Shown here piece after piece: positions 1 through 9,787 of a stretch of DNA of 64,000 nt (the stretch's first letter is position 1; each line of letters starts with the position of its first letter). Source of the DNA: Linnemannia elongata (lineage: Eukaryota; Mortierellomycota; Mortierellomycetes; Mortierellales; Mortierellaceae); NCBI GenBank assembly GCA_036320915.1, contig JAXBDG010000005.1, positions 558,001-622,000 of the forward strand, given 5' to 3'. The notes below the pieces were generated by a model, which ran no database searches, was not told the DNA's origin, and saw only the letters and a program-made list of their open reading frames with translations. Made by a program: the position numbers and the translations under genes.

Positions 1-145
1 CTTTCTCACACACATACATATCCCCCGGTTCTTCTTAGTCATTCCACTTTCATCAACGCATCGTTTTCATCTTCACAACCCTCGAATCTCCTCTCAATCC
101 CCGCTGTCTCTCTCTTTGACTTGTCATCGCAATCGCCCTACCTCC

Positions 146-2665
146 ATGTCAACCACATTCCCTCTACCACTCGAATGCCTTCAAATGGTCATCCACCATC
201 TCGCAATCGAGTCCGACAGGAACTCGCTCGCTAGTCTCCTCCGCGTCAACAAATACGTCTGCTCCGCCACGCTTCCCGTCATGTACGCCGACCCATTTCG
301 CCTGCGCCCTTTTTCGTTCTTCAGCAAGAAGTCTCCGACCAGTCTCATAAAGCTTCTGTCGCTTATGAAGTCCCTCTTACTCAGTCTTCCTGAGGGCCAA
401 GGAGTCACCGACCTGTTGCGCGTTGCATATCTGTCTACTGCACCCGCCTCCGACGGCAAGACAACGGATCACCAGGAGCAGGAAGCACCACCTCCTATTC
501 CAGCAACGGAAACGTCAACGACATCCATCCCTTATTACTCTTTCCTTACCCACATCGACTTAGAGGCTCACTACTTCTCTGGGGGCGGCATTTTTTACAC
601 CCCACAATTTCCTTCCAATTCCGCCATTCTAGACTACCTGGAGAACAACGGACATGCCGAGCGATATACAGCGAAGGATGTCACAAGTCGTCTCAGACAT
701 TACGAACAACCCAGCATCATCTGCCAAGGCGTGGCCCGAGATCTTCGCCAGGATCTGACATGGGCGCTATGTGTGAATGGAGCCGAGTGCATCCAGCGGC
801 TCGCCATTCCGATCTCGGATATTTCTCGCTACCTGGCCATTGTCGGTCGTTTCAAGGTCCTGACTAATGTGACGTTCCTGTTGGACAGCGATATCACGCC
901 GTTCTTGCACTTTGGACAGCAGCTTGCGGAGGAAGATCAGGAGGTTCTTGCACTGCAGCAGAGAGAGCGAGAGAGACACATAGAGGAGATGATCTTGTTT
1001 GTGCAGGAACATTGTCAACGATTCCCCAACACCCTTACCCGAGGACGATGTGTGAAGGATATGTTCATGACAGAGGAGTGTCCCAAAGAGGTACATGATC
1101 GCCTCCTCCAGTCACTCCCACCATTGTACAAGCCACGGTTTATCGACAATGGCAATTGGGCGCAGTTTTTGGCCAGAGTCCAAGATATTGATTTGTCTGC
1201 GGTCAAATTTCTTAAAACGCGGAAATACAACTCCGTGGAGCCGGTGTTTGAACGAGTTTCTAAGCAGGTTGGACCTTTCCTGCACCGGTGCCGTGCTCTT
1301 GAGGATATCGATATCAGGTCCCCTGGTGAGGATGCATTTCGGTGGGCTGTTGAAGAGCGCAAGCGGTTTGAGAGAGACATCGCGGATGGACGGACACCTC
1401 CTTCTCGACGACCACTTGTCCCGCTTCGTCAGCTCTATGTCGGCTTTGAAGACCATCCTTCATCAGGTGGCCTCTTCGACGATGCCGTGTTTGCGTTTCA
1501 AGAGACACTGGAGGATATCTGCGTCAGCATCTGCGAGTCCGTGGAAGATGATTTTACAAAATCACTCGAGTTTTCGATAGGTGACAACAACAACAACAGC
1601 AACTATCAGTCTTATTGGGAACTACCTCGCCTATCGCGGCTGCATGTGGGAACCGGCTATTTCATCTTGCGCGTCCATCCGACTTTTCTGCAAAGGTGTA
1701 CTCAAGTGACCCATATTTCTCTGACTGACAAGCAGAGGGAGTATTCGTTGGATCAAGTAAATTACTGGGAGCCAGCCAAGTTGCCGCGGTTGGAGTCGCT
1801 TAAGCTTCGGGGAACGGCCGCGATATCGTTCCACCCGGATACGCTCAAGTATGCGCTTGAACTGCAAGCACTATGCCTCGAGGCGGACCAAGATGAGGAT
1901 CATATGACGTATTTCATCCCGCCTGCCGAGGAATTGGACGCTATTGCAGAAGGAGAGTCGACTGTCGATGGGGGCGGTAGCAACAGTGTTGATGGCGGTG
2001 GTGGCGACAATGTTGATAATGACGAGACCTCCTCTGTATTGACAACTTTGGCAAGACGACCAGTGTGGACGTGGGACTGGGCGTTGCCCAAGCTGACCTT
2101 CATGACATTGACGGGAGAGCATGCGTACCGGTTCCAGTTCAGGATGTTGGAAGGGACGCCAAGTCTGATCACTTTAAAACTCGACATTGCCTCCACAACA
2201 GCCCTTCATCAACGAACCATCCACCTTGAGGATCTCATCAAACCTGGATCTCAGCAACAACGCCAACAAAAACGCGACGGTGAAGAGGTCTACCAGGAGC
2301 AACAGGACCAAGAGTACATACACGTCGCATCACTCAAACGGCTCTCCCTCTATGGCCCCTGGCGAATGACCACCCACGTCCTACAAACCTTCTTCGGACG
2401 CGTCGCCCCCGAGATCGCAAATCTAGCAATGTCATCCTGTCTCGACCATGACTTTTCCGAATGGGTGGACGCGACAAAGCAATACCTACATGGATTGGTC
2501 GCTGCAGAGTTAAATATGGACATTTCTGAGGATTCCATTGCGGATGCCGGGCTTGTGAGGGCGAAGATGAATAGAGGGAGGTATAGTGTTGGGTATCAGT
2601 TGGAGGAGACGCCGTTGGGGAGGATGTTGGAAACCCCTGCTTGCTATAACGTTTATGAGCCTTGA
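146..2665 (+). CDS. F-box/LRR-like protein (intact paralogue 1)
   Basis: Predicted substrate adaptor of an SCF ubiquitin ligase, 839 residues in one exon. The N-terminus (MSTTFPLPLECLQMVIHHL, then LLRVNKYVCSATLPVMYADP) fits an F-box-like helix bundle and is shared by every paralogue in this window. The start at 146 is chosen over an ATG 30 nt upstream because all paralogues begin M-S-x-T/S-F-P-L-P. The remainder is a leucine-rich, LRR-like region with family landmarks: a WALCVN block, HRCRALEDIDI, AISFHPDTLK, WTWDWALPKL and YRFQFRMLEGTPSL. A low-complexity Gly/Asn/Asp insert lies before the WTWDW block (about residues 615-635). The F-box assignment comes from pattern and family context; the substrate is unknown. 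It lies alone, far from the other F-box genes of the window. Confidence 0.8.
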   Translation: MSTTFPLPLECLQMVIHHLAIESDRNSLASLLRVNKYVCSATLPVMYADPFRLRPFSFFSKKSPTSLIKLLSLMKSLLLSLPEGQGVTDLLRVAYLSTAPASDGKTTDHQEQEAPPPIPATETSTTSIPYYSFLTHIDLEAHYFSGGGIFYTPQFPSNSAILDYLENNGHAERYTAKDVTSRLRHYEQPSIICQGVARDLRQDLTWALCVNGAECIQRLAIPISDISRYLAIVGRFKVLTNVTFLLDSDITPFLHFGQQLAEEDQEVLALQQRERERHIEEMILFVQEHCQRFPNTLTRGRCVKDMFMTEECPKEVHDRLLQSLPPLYKPRFIDNGNWAQFLARVQDIDLSAVKFLKTRKYNSVEPVFERVSKQVGPFLHRCRALEDIDIRSPGEDAFRWAVEERKRFERDIADGRTPPSRRPLVPLRQLYVGFEDHPSSGGLFDDAVFAFQETLEDICVSICESVEDDFTKSLEFSIGDNNNNSNYQSYWELPRLSRLHVGTGYFILRVHPTFLQRCTQVTHISLTDKQREYSLDQVNYWEPAKLPRLESLKLRGTAAISFHPDTLKYALELQALCLEADQDEDHMTYFIPPAEELDAIAEGESTVDGGGSNSVDGGGGDNVDNDETSSVLTTLARRPVWTWDWALPKLTFMTLTGEHAYRFQFRMLEGTPSLITLKLDIASTTALHQRTIHLEDLIKPGSQQQRQQKRDGEEVYQEQQDQEYIHVASLKRLSLYGPWRMTTHVLQTFFGRVAPEIANLAMSSCLDHDFSEWVDATKQYLHGLVAAELNMDISEDSIADAGLVRAKMNRGRYSVGYQLEETPLGRMLETPACYNVYEP

Positions 2666-4225
2666 TGGTGAAGTAAGGATGGGAGGGAAGTGAAGGAAGG
2701 AGAACGATGGTAATTAAATGTGATATGATTAAGCCATTGCTGTTTTTGGTAGGCTTAAGTTGTTCCTTGTTTGTGTGAAAGTGTACAGAAGTGTGCTAAC
2801 GGATGGATGGATAGAGATGTTACCAACCATCTCCTTACCTTATGTCTCAACAGTACAAAGGAAAAAAGAAAATCGAGGGAAGGAGTATGAAGGCGAGAGA
2901 GAGAGAGAGGAGGGGGAGAGTGGTACTTTCATTTGTGATCGTTTTCCGATTGGGGAGTATGCAAGGCGGCGAGGGACTAGAGAGAACAAAAACCTGCGAA
3001 GTCAAAGGGTGGCGAGCGATAAAAAGGAGAGGAGGGGAAAAAGGAATCAAGCGAGCTATCAAGATGGCGAAGGGATATTACTATTATGCTTTGTGGTAGT
3101 TGAGGATGAAGACGGGAGAGTTCAACTAATTGCGCTCTTCAAAATGGATGAATTAGCTCAAAAAAGTTATCTTGTGCCAGACCATTAGAGTTATGTTTTT
3201 GGTTGTCCCGAGCGCTGGGCTTGCTTGTCGTTCGGGATATGTAGTCTCGACCCAGTCCTTCAGTTTCGAGTACTGGGAAATTCATTTCCATAGGGTATCT
3301 TCCTCATAGAAGATCTGGAAGATTTGAAGGAGTATCAGAAGTGCCTTTCCTTTCTTTTTCGGACGAATCTCAAGTCCACCTTTTCCACATCCTCATATGC
3401 CTTTGCCACCGTTCTCACGCTCTTTCCATCCCTTCTTACTTTTCCCTTTAGCCCCATGCCTTCTTTAATGCTTTTTTCTTTTTTTTTCTTTTAACCCTCG
3501 CCTTACATCTCGCATCTTCTCCATAGCCCTCGCCCATTCACTCGTACTATTGGGAATTTCACATAAAATATGTTGTTTTGGCCACTAAACCCCGACTAGC
3601 CAGCTATTCAGGACAACATTTTTGTTCCACAGCCATGCAAACCCCGCTCACAGCTGGATTAGTGGTTAATTTTTTACATCATTTTCGTTGAAAGGCACAA
3701 TACTATTTCATTTACTTAAAGGGTGTGTCTATGAATTGATACTGTTACTCAGGGGAGAGGTCCTGGCCAGAGTGATAGGACCGCTGTTAAGTCCTCAATT
3801 GGTACGGGGGGGGATGGAGGGGTTGTGGTAGCGTAGTAATAATGGGATCCTAAAATAATACACGACTGCAGGGCGCCAACGAGACTCTTGTCAATTCTGC
3901 TCTTGTGTAAAAGGACCTTGTATTAATAATATTGATGGGGGAAGGGTTAAGTACCTGCAGGGCGCCAACGAGACTCTTGTCAATTCTGCTCTTGTGTAAA
4001 AGGACAAGGAGCAGACGAAAGAGCTCGGCGCACTACGAATACTAGTCTGCTAGGAATGACTGCTAATCTAAAGCCTCGCCGCCACTGCCTAGCCACCACA
4101 TCTTTTTGTAACAATACCGTATATTGCCGCGAGTCGTACAAATGAAGTATATGAAGCGAAGGGGTGCTATTTGTACCGAAAAGTCGCTAAATAGATTTTG
4201 AGAAAGCGAACCTCCTTTCTGTCAA
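2666..4225. other. Intergenic region without a recognised gene
   Basis: About 1.56 kb between the first F-box gene and the small secreted protein gene. It holds purine-rich (2850-3110) and pyrimidine-rich (3340-3540) stretches and a 51-bp direct repeat. The open frames here are low-complexity and show no family resemblance. Confidence 0.6.
3866..4005. repeat. 51-bp perfect direct repeat (two copies)
   Basis: The stretch 3866-3916, beginning CTGCAGGGCGCCAACGAG and ending GTAAAAGGAC, recurs without change at 3955-4005, 89 bp further on. It is non-coding as far as I can see. It may be a local duplication or the trace of an excised element. Confidence 0.85.
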
Positions 4226-4525
4226 TCAAACGTTACAGTAGCCAGTAAGAAGGGTGGTCAATTCGGACTGTGCACATTTCAAGACCTTAACACGGTCTCT
4301 TTGGGCAGCGCAAATGCACTGGGTATATGCAACAGTCTCCTCGCATCCTTCGTAATTGGATAATGAGCACATGCCAGTCAGGATTGTGGTCACAACCTTG
4401 CAGCTAAGAGGAGTGGCTGGTCCAAGGATTGGGAGAACACCATCCCTCTTAGACTTTTGTGGTAGAGCCTCTGCCAAGACGATAGCGAAAAGTAGGGCGC
4501 TCGAGGTAAAAAGTGCTAGCTTCAT
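4226..4525 (-). CDS. Small secreted cysteine-rich protein
   Basis: 99-residue predicted secreted protein. The start is placed at the Met giving MKLALFTSSALLFAIVLAEA, a textbook signal peptide; a longer in-frame reading begins 69 nt upstream but would bury the signal. The signal is followed by LPQKSKR, a likely Kex2-type dibasic cleavage site, so the mature chain probably begins at DGVLPIL. The mature part has seven cysteines (SC, MC, GC, a CIC pair, KC, YC) and is otherwise Leu/Thr-rich. I recognise no named family. Small size, processing site and cysteine density are typical of fungal secreted effector-like or surface proteins, but function is unknown. It ends GYCNV-stop. No introns are needed. 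Confidence 0.6.
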   Translation of the reverse strand: MKLALFTSSALLFAIVLAEALPQKSKRDGVLPILGPATPLSCKVVTTILTGMCSLSNYEGCEETVAYTQCICAAQRDRVKVLKCAQSELTTLLTGYCNV

Positions 4526-5384
4526 ACTTGATATAATCAAACAAAGCTCAAGTTGAGAAGAGGTGGGTGTCTGAAAGCCTGGTGATTCTAGCATAAATGA
4601 ACAAGGTCTTCATGTTAATGACTACACATAAAAACGGCAACATTCTTTAAGGTTTTCAAATGATTGGCGTAAACGTATTATTACAAAGGCGCTTTTGTAA
4701 GTGTTCTTACTATGGTTCTGGCGATGGTTCTTGCGGTAGTTGTTGCAGTTGTTGATGCAGTTGTTGTTGCAAGCGTGGTGAGTCCTGTTGCAAGTCTTGA
4801 GTGTTGAGGGTGGATCGTGAGTAGTTGTGTGCTGGTGCAAACTGCTGGGTAGGTGCGACTTCTTTATATACTTGAGAGGATCATCGAAGAAGCATATCAA
4901 TTAGACAAGGAATGAGAGAGATCTTGGGCAAGCTGAAAAATAAGGGATGCCAAAAGATCAGGGGCGATTGCTTAAAAAAAAAAAAAAAAAAAAATTAAGG
5001 GCACCCAAGGAAAAGGATGGATCAAGGGCCAATGTCAAGAAACGGTGTTAAGAGATACGTCAGGGATGTGGAAAAATCAAGGAATGCGGAAGAGATCAAA
5101 GGATGCTGGAAAAAACGTAAGTCTGGAAAAAGATTAAGGGAGTCACTAGAAGATGATCAAGGGATGCTGCGGGGCTGGATAGGAAGGGGACCGGGAAAGA
5201 AGGGGGCCGAAAGATCAAGGGTACCCCAGGGAATGGCGGATGCGTGAATCCAGAGGGTGCATGCTAGGATGAACTTGAAAAGTACCTCGAGCATATAGTT
5301 TTATTCAGTGCAATACCGTAATCATAGGAAATTACGGTATTCTGAAGAAAAGAGTGTACAACAGCAGCCGGCTCAGAAAAGGGC
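4526..5384. repeat. Intergenic region with degenerate short repeats
   Basis: No gene is recognised. Between about 4938 and 5232 a motif close to GATCAAGGGATGC recurs at irregular 20-60 nt spacing (near 4940, 4955, 5020, 5095, 5132, 5155, 5212) with an A-run at 4974-4994 among the copies. It looks like a decayed minisatellite. Confidence 0.5.
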
Positions 5385-5712
5385 ATTATTGGCAGGACTA
5401 TCCTCTTCATCACTACATACATGCCTGTTTGGCTGTGGAGAATTGCGGTACAGTGCTATGGATTCTTTTGTGCATTTAATATGTGTGAATACAAAAATGG
5501 TGGCAAGGAACGGTCGAGGGCTAATTGCACCTTTTCATCACTGTCACTTTTCTTGGACAACAAGTTGAAGAGGACGATCAGGTTCAGACCCCCAAATAGG
5601 GTTCCTTCCAGCAATTGAGCCCAAGGGTCCGGTGAAATCAGTGGTGTCAACAAGCGAGCAAAGGGCGAGAACTCTCGAGAACCAGCAACAGACAGGAGCC
5701 TCCTGGATCTAA
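5385..5712 (+). pseudogene. Relic of FAD monooxygenase, last two exons only
   Basis: The end of exon 6 and all of exon 7 of the flavin monooxygenase family survive here, on the same strand as the intact copy that starts 0.7 kb downstream. Exon 6 remnant: ILFITTYMPVWLWRIAV followed by a GT, matching the intact copy's HMPVWLWRLV. Exon 7 remnant: TIRFRPP, a one-base frameshift, then IGFLPAIEPKGPV and STSEQRARTLENQQQT, ending at TAA 5710-5712. The exon 7 part resembles the copy at 46480-48497 (TIRFRPQVGFLPAI) more than its neighbour. No upstream exons are visible, so this is a truncated dead copy. Confidence 0.75.
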
Positions 5713-6417
5713 TTCATCGAACAGCGGTGTTGATTTTCACTCATTTCTTTTGTGTCATTTATTAATCTGTTACAGTGAACGAAAGAGAGTGCTTTGCATG
5801 TGCTAGGCAATATTCAATACAAAGTTAATAAAGAGAACACAAAAATATCGATCGAAAGTCGGCGTGTTGTTTGCCTACACTCCAATACGGAAAAACAAAG
5901 AGTAAGTGACTAGGTTCTTGGTGCATTGGATATCGTGCTTTTGCTCTCATGTTATCCATCGTAGTGTGCGTGTGTTAATCTTGGTTAGAGTTCAGGTTCA
6001 CCCACCCCTGTATAATAATTGGAGTGCTGTTTCTATGAGCTTGATTGTAACTCCAATTGAAAATGCATTCAAAGTTCAACGAATAGAAAAGTCTAAAACG
6101 ACAAAGGGAAGACGTTGGATGAGGAAACGAACATGGGAAACAGTTCTGCTTACCCTCACGCAAACTTAGGCAAGAAAGAAAGAGGAAGTAGACACACAAA
6201 GATAAAGCGATAAAGACAGGGAACGAGCATTCGCGTGAAAAGTGAGCGAAAGAGGGTGATGGGACAAAAGTTCAAATAGGTCATCGATGCCCCCCCTCTA
6301 CCTGCATCGCCCCACTTCTCCTCTTTCCTTCCTTTCTTCCTTTCCTCATCTGCCTTCGCTCACTCACTCATTTCGCTTTTGACATCTCATTCATCCCATT
6401 CCTGTCATTCATCACTC
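5713..6417. other. Intergenic region upstream of FAD monooxygenase
   Basis: About 0.7 kb between the monooxygenase relic and the intact gene. A pyrimidine-rich stretch (about 6285-6380) precedes the start codon, as is common in fungal promoters. No gene or clear repeat is seen. Confidence 0.5.
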
Positions 6418-8519
6418 ATGTCAACAAAAAGCGACAAACCCACAGTCCTTATCGTCGGGGCAGGACTTGGAGGACTCTTACTCGGTGCCCTTCTCGAAAA
6501 GTCGGGTGTGCCTTACCAAATCTTTGAGCGCGCCACCACTGTCAAGCCATTGGGTATGGCTACTTTTCTGTAAATCACCACTATTTACAGCATATATGCA
6601 ATCTTTTCTCATACGTTGTGTTTTTGATGTTTTTTGTTACATGTCATGCCAATTAGGTTCGGCGCTGGCGATCGGTTCCAACTTACTTCCTATCTTTCAG
6701 CAATTGGACATATATGATGAATTCCTCACCATCGCCAAGTACTTGACCCACTTTTCATGCTACAAGGAATCCCTCGCGCCCATGCGACCTACAGACCTTA
6801 CACCCATGGAGGAATTGTAAGTGCCTCTTATTTCACACAACAGCATCTATACTTCAATTCGTTGATTGTATGGCGAACACGCTACAGCCAACAAACTCGT
6901 TTCCCCTTTTCTTTGCCTACATGATTGCTGCTGTGTTCTCAGCACAGAATATAGACAATATATTGTTGCTCGCCCGAAACTCTACGACCTTATCCTCAAA
7001 CAGGTCCCTCCTCACAAGATCCGCTTTGGCCATCGAGTTCTCAACATCAGCGAGGAGGACAACAGGGTCACCGTTCACCTGTCCAACAAGGACACTTTTG
7101 AAGGGGACATTATCGTCGGTGCCGACGGGGCCTACAGTGCTGTCCGTCAGCGGATGTACGAGCACTTGATGGCAGAAGGAAAACTGCCCAAGTCTGACCA
7201 AGAGGACCTTCCCTTCAGTCGTACCTGTTTGGTTGGTCAGACCAAGGTCCTTAACCCCGAGGAGTTTCCTGTGATCAAGCTGGATACTTGTCACTTCACA
7301 AAGTTCTTTGGAGAGGACAGGCCATTCACTGTGAGTAATGACAAAATTGTGCAAAAGAAAAAAGAAAAAAAAACGATCGCAAGTAGCAAGTAATAACGCA
7401 GGCAATTACTTGACTGTTTCTACCTACTAGTGGCATACGTTCAACACGACAGAAGGAACGCTCTGCTGGATGGTGCTGCACCATTTGTCGAGAAAAACGA
7501 GCAAAGCCGCCATAGAGCAGCGTTTTAGGAATAACGAAAACTCAGAATGGGGTGCACATCCCGCGCAGACCATGTGCGAGGAGACTCGGGACTTTCCTAT
7601 TGAGTTGCTGGACGGTACGAAACGCACTCTTGGAGACCTCTATGATCTGACGCCCAAGGAACTCATCTCCAAGGTGATGCTGGAGGAAAAAGTCTTTGCG
7701 ACCTGGCACCACCGCCGCTATGTCTTGCTGGGCGATGGTATGTATTCGTCTATTTTGTTCTCTTTCTGCCTGTTCGCTCATCTACTTGATCTTTATGCCT
7801 CTTCTTTCCTCTTACAACATTTTCTCATTATTTTTGTTTTTCTGTAGCTTGTCACAAACTTAATCCCGCTGGAGGCCATGGTACGTGCTCTTCCCACTGA
7901 ATTAATTGAATTGCAACAAAATTAAGCATTGCCTTTTACTGTTGCCAATATATTCACATTTTTTTTTCTTTTTCTTTTTGATTACTCACAATATAGGTGC
8001 AATGACAGCAATGCATGATGCAATTGCTCTCGCCAACTTGTTCTATGCCATGCCTGCCAAAACATCGATGGATATTGCCAAGATCTTTGAGGAGTACCAG
8101 GAGGAGCGTCTTCCTGCCGTGATGGAATCCTTCAAAAACAGCCAAATGTTGGCCAAAATCTCGGCCAGAGGCCTTACGGGTGCTCTTGCCCTTTATTTGT
8201 CTACACACATGCCTGTTTGGCTGTGGAGACTTGTGGTACCGTACTTAATGACCTTTTGTTTTATTTTTGCTCAAACTGCACACTTACAACTGACATAGGA
8301 AAAGAAGGTGAGCACAGAAGAACTAATGGTGCGTTTGTTATGGCCTTTGATATCTTCATTTGAATGATATAGATGGCCAAGCAGGTCCGCTACAGACCTC
8401 AATTAGGCTTTATCAAAGCAGTGGAGCTGAAGGGTACAGTTGTGCCTGCCGTGTCGCCAAGTGAACAAAAGGCAAGGGCTGTCTTTGAGAAGCAGCAACA
8501 AACTGCTGCATCGATCTGA
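6418..8519 (+). CDS. FAD-dependent monooxygenase (copy 1, intact, 7 exons)
   Basis: Flavin monooxygenase of the FAD_binding_3 (UbiH/salicylate hydroxylase-like) class; predicted to use NAD(P)H and O2 to hydroxylate or epoxidise an unknown substrate. Exons inferred: 6418-6553, 6657-6816, 6943-7330, 7431-7737, 7848-7880, 7997-8235, 8373-8519, giving 469 residues with no internal stop and GT/AG at every junction. Visible motifs: N-terminal Rossmann VGAGLGGLLLGALLEK, the DG motif GDIIVGADGAYSAVRQ, and the FAD-ribityl GD motif YVLLGDACHKLNPAGGHGAM, which is assembled across a 33-nt exon 5. The hydrophobic PVWLWRLV near the C-terminus may form an amphipathic or membrane helix. The same exon lengths (136, 160, 388, 307, 33, 239, 147) recur exactly in the copy at 46480-48497, which strongly supports the gene model. 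Confidence 0.88.
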
Positions 8520-9787
8520 TTGATCCTCCTATGGTTGAGAAAAGGAGAATGATGGTTTGTGCTGAAGCGCAACTCTAATCGGTCAAAGTTTGATTAACAC
8601 TGAAAAGGAAACGGGAGGAATAAACGACTTTTTTCATCCTGAATGATGGATCTGGTTGCATTGACTATAGAAGGCAATAGAAACAAAGCAATGAAACGAT
8701 GAGTATGCATTTTTCCAGATAGAAATGTGAAGGGAGCATCGCTGCCCACATCTGTGTGCGCCTGGATGGATGTTGCTTAAAAAAAAAAAAAAAAAAAAAA
8801 ATCCATGGCGATGGGCTTTCTGATCCCCTCCCCCCTCTCTCGCCTTCCCTTTCCGTTCTATTCGTTGTAACTATTCAAAGTGAACACAATCTGTGAAGGG
8901 TGGGGAGTTGGAAGCTTACCTCGTCTGTTTTCTTAGTCGCTGGCACCGGAGAGGGGGTAGGGGTTGTTTCTTTTTATTTTTCGAGCAGTAGCTTGTTTAT
9001 CTGCATTGTCTTTGAATGTGGATATCATTTTTTCAAAAAAAAATCTTTGTATGAGCAAGGACGATGGCTCATGATCGTCAAAAGGTACAGCTTTGGGTCG
9101 CACTAAACTGCAGGGGATGTGGCGAGTTATAGCGATAAAAACATTTAATGGAGCAGGCTGGGAGGAAAATAAAAAAAGAGAGTGAAAGAAAAGGGGCGAA
9201 GCAAAATCTCACTGCGTGTAACCAAGTAAATAAATGAAGGCAAGGATGGCAGGAAACCAGAGAGAAAGAAGAGTCTATTTTGTTTGATAGGTCAGCCACG
9301 ATGGGGCAACTCATCACTTTTCATCTCCTCTTGTTTACGAGTCTATGATATGTATCATGGTTGGGAATAATATTAATGCAAAGCGTGAAGAATAAAAAGT
9401 GATGAGTTGCACCATCGCGTCGTAACCATCAAAGGAACACCGCGTGTAGTGGATACTCTTTTTTCCACACTTCGTATAGGGGAATTGAGTTCTGGCATCC
9501 TCTGTGAATGCCATACCTGTTCTTCTTTAACAGTCGTGTCGCGTGTACATAGGATGTCAGATCTCAATTCCCCTATACGGTACCGATTCCAAACTGAGGC
9601 AAGGAGAGTCTTGTAGGTTACTCTAAACCTAGCAGTTATTAAGAATGAAGGTAGAGCGAAGGCTTATCTAGAATTCAAAAGAATAGAAATATGTTGTACA
9701 GCCAAGGGGGCGATTTGACCAGTTTATTATGTAACGTGAATAGGAACTGGCGAAGGGGGTAAAAGGTACAAAAAGGAGGGTAGGAGC
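8520..9787. other. Intergenic region
   Basis: About 1.27 kb between the monooxygenase and the kelch gene (the latter on the other strand, so the two are convergent). It contains an A-run at 8779-8801 and the inverted repeat described at 9473-9579. No coding signal is recognised. Confidence 0.5.
9473..9579. repeat. Imperfect 28-bp inverted repeat (fold-back)
   Basis: Left arm 9473-9500, beginning GTATAGGGGAATTGAG, is mirrored with about two mismatches by the right arm 9552-9579, ending CTCAATTCCCCTATACGG. A 51-nt spacer separates the arms. It could be a small fold-back or MITE remnant; no obvious target duplication flanks it. Confidence 0.7.

Noticed and set aside
3225..3300. Possible F-box C-terminal fragment on the minus strand (KLKDWVETT-like)
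   Set aside because: Only about ten residues resemble the family's DWVKTT block, with stops on both sides; too weak to call.
4622..4900. 92-codon minus-strand open frame upstream of the secreted protein gene
   Set aside because: Asn/His/Thr-rich, derived from TTG/GTT repeats, without protein-like features. More likely promoter or 5' UTR.
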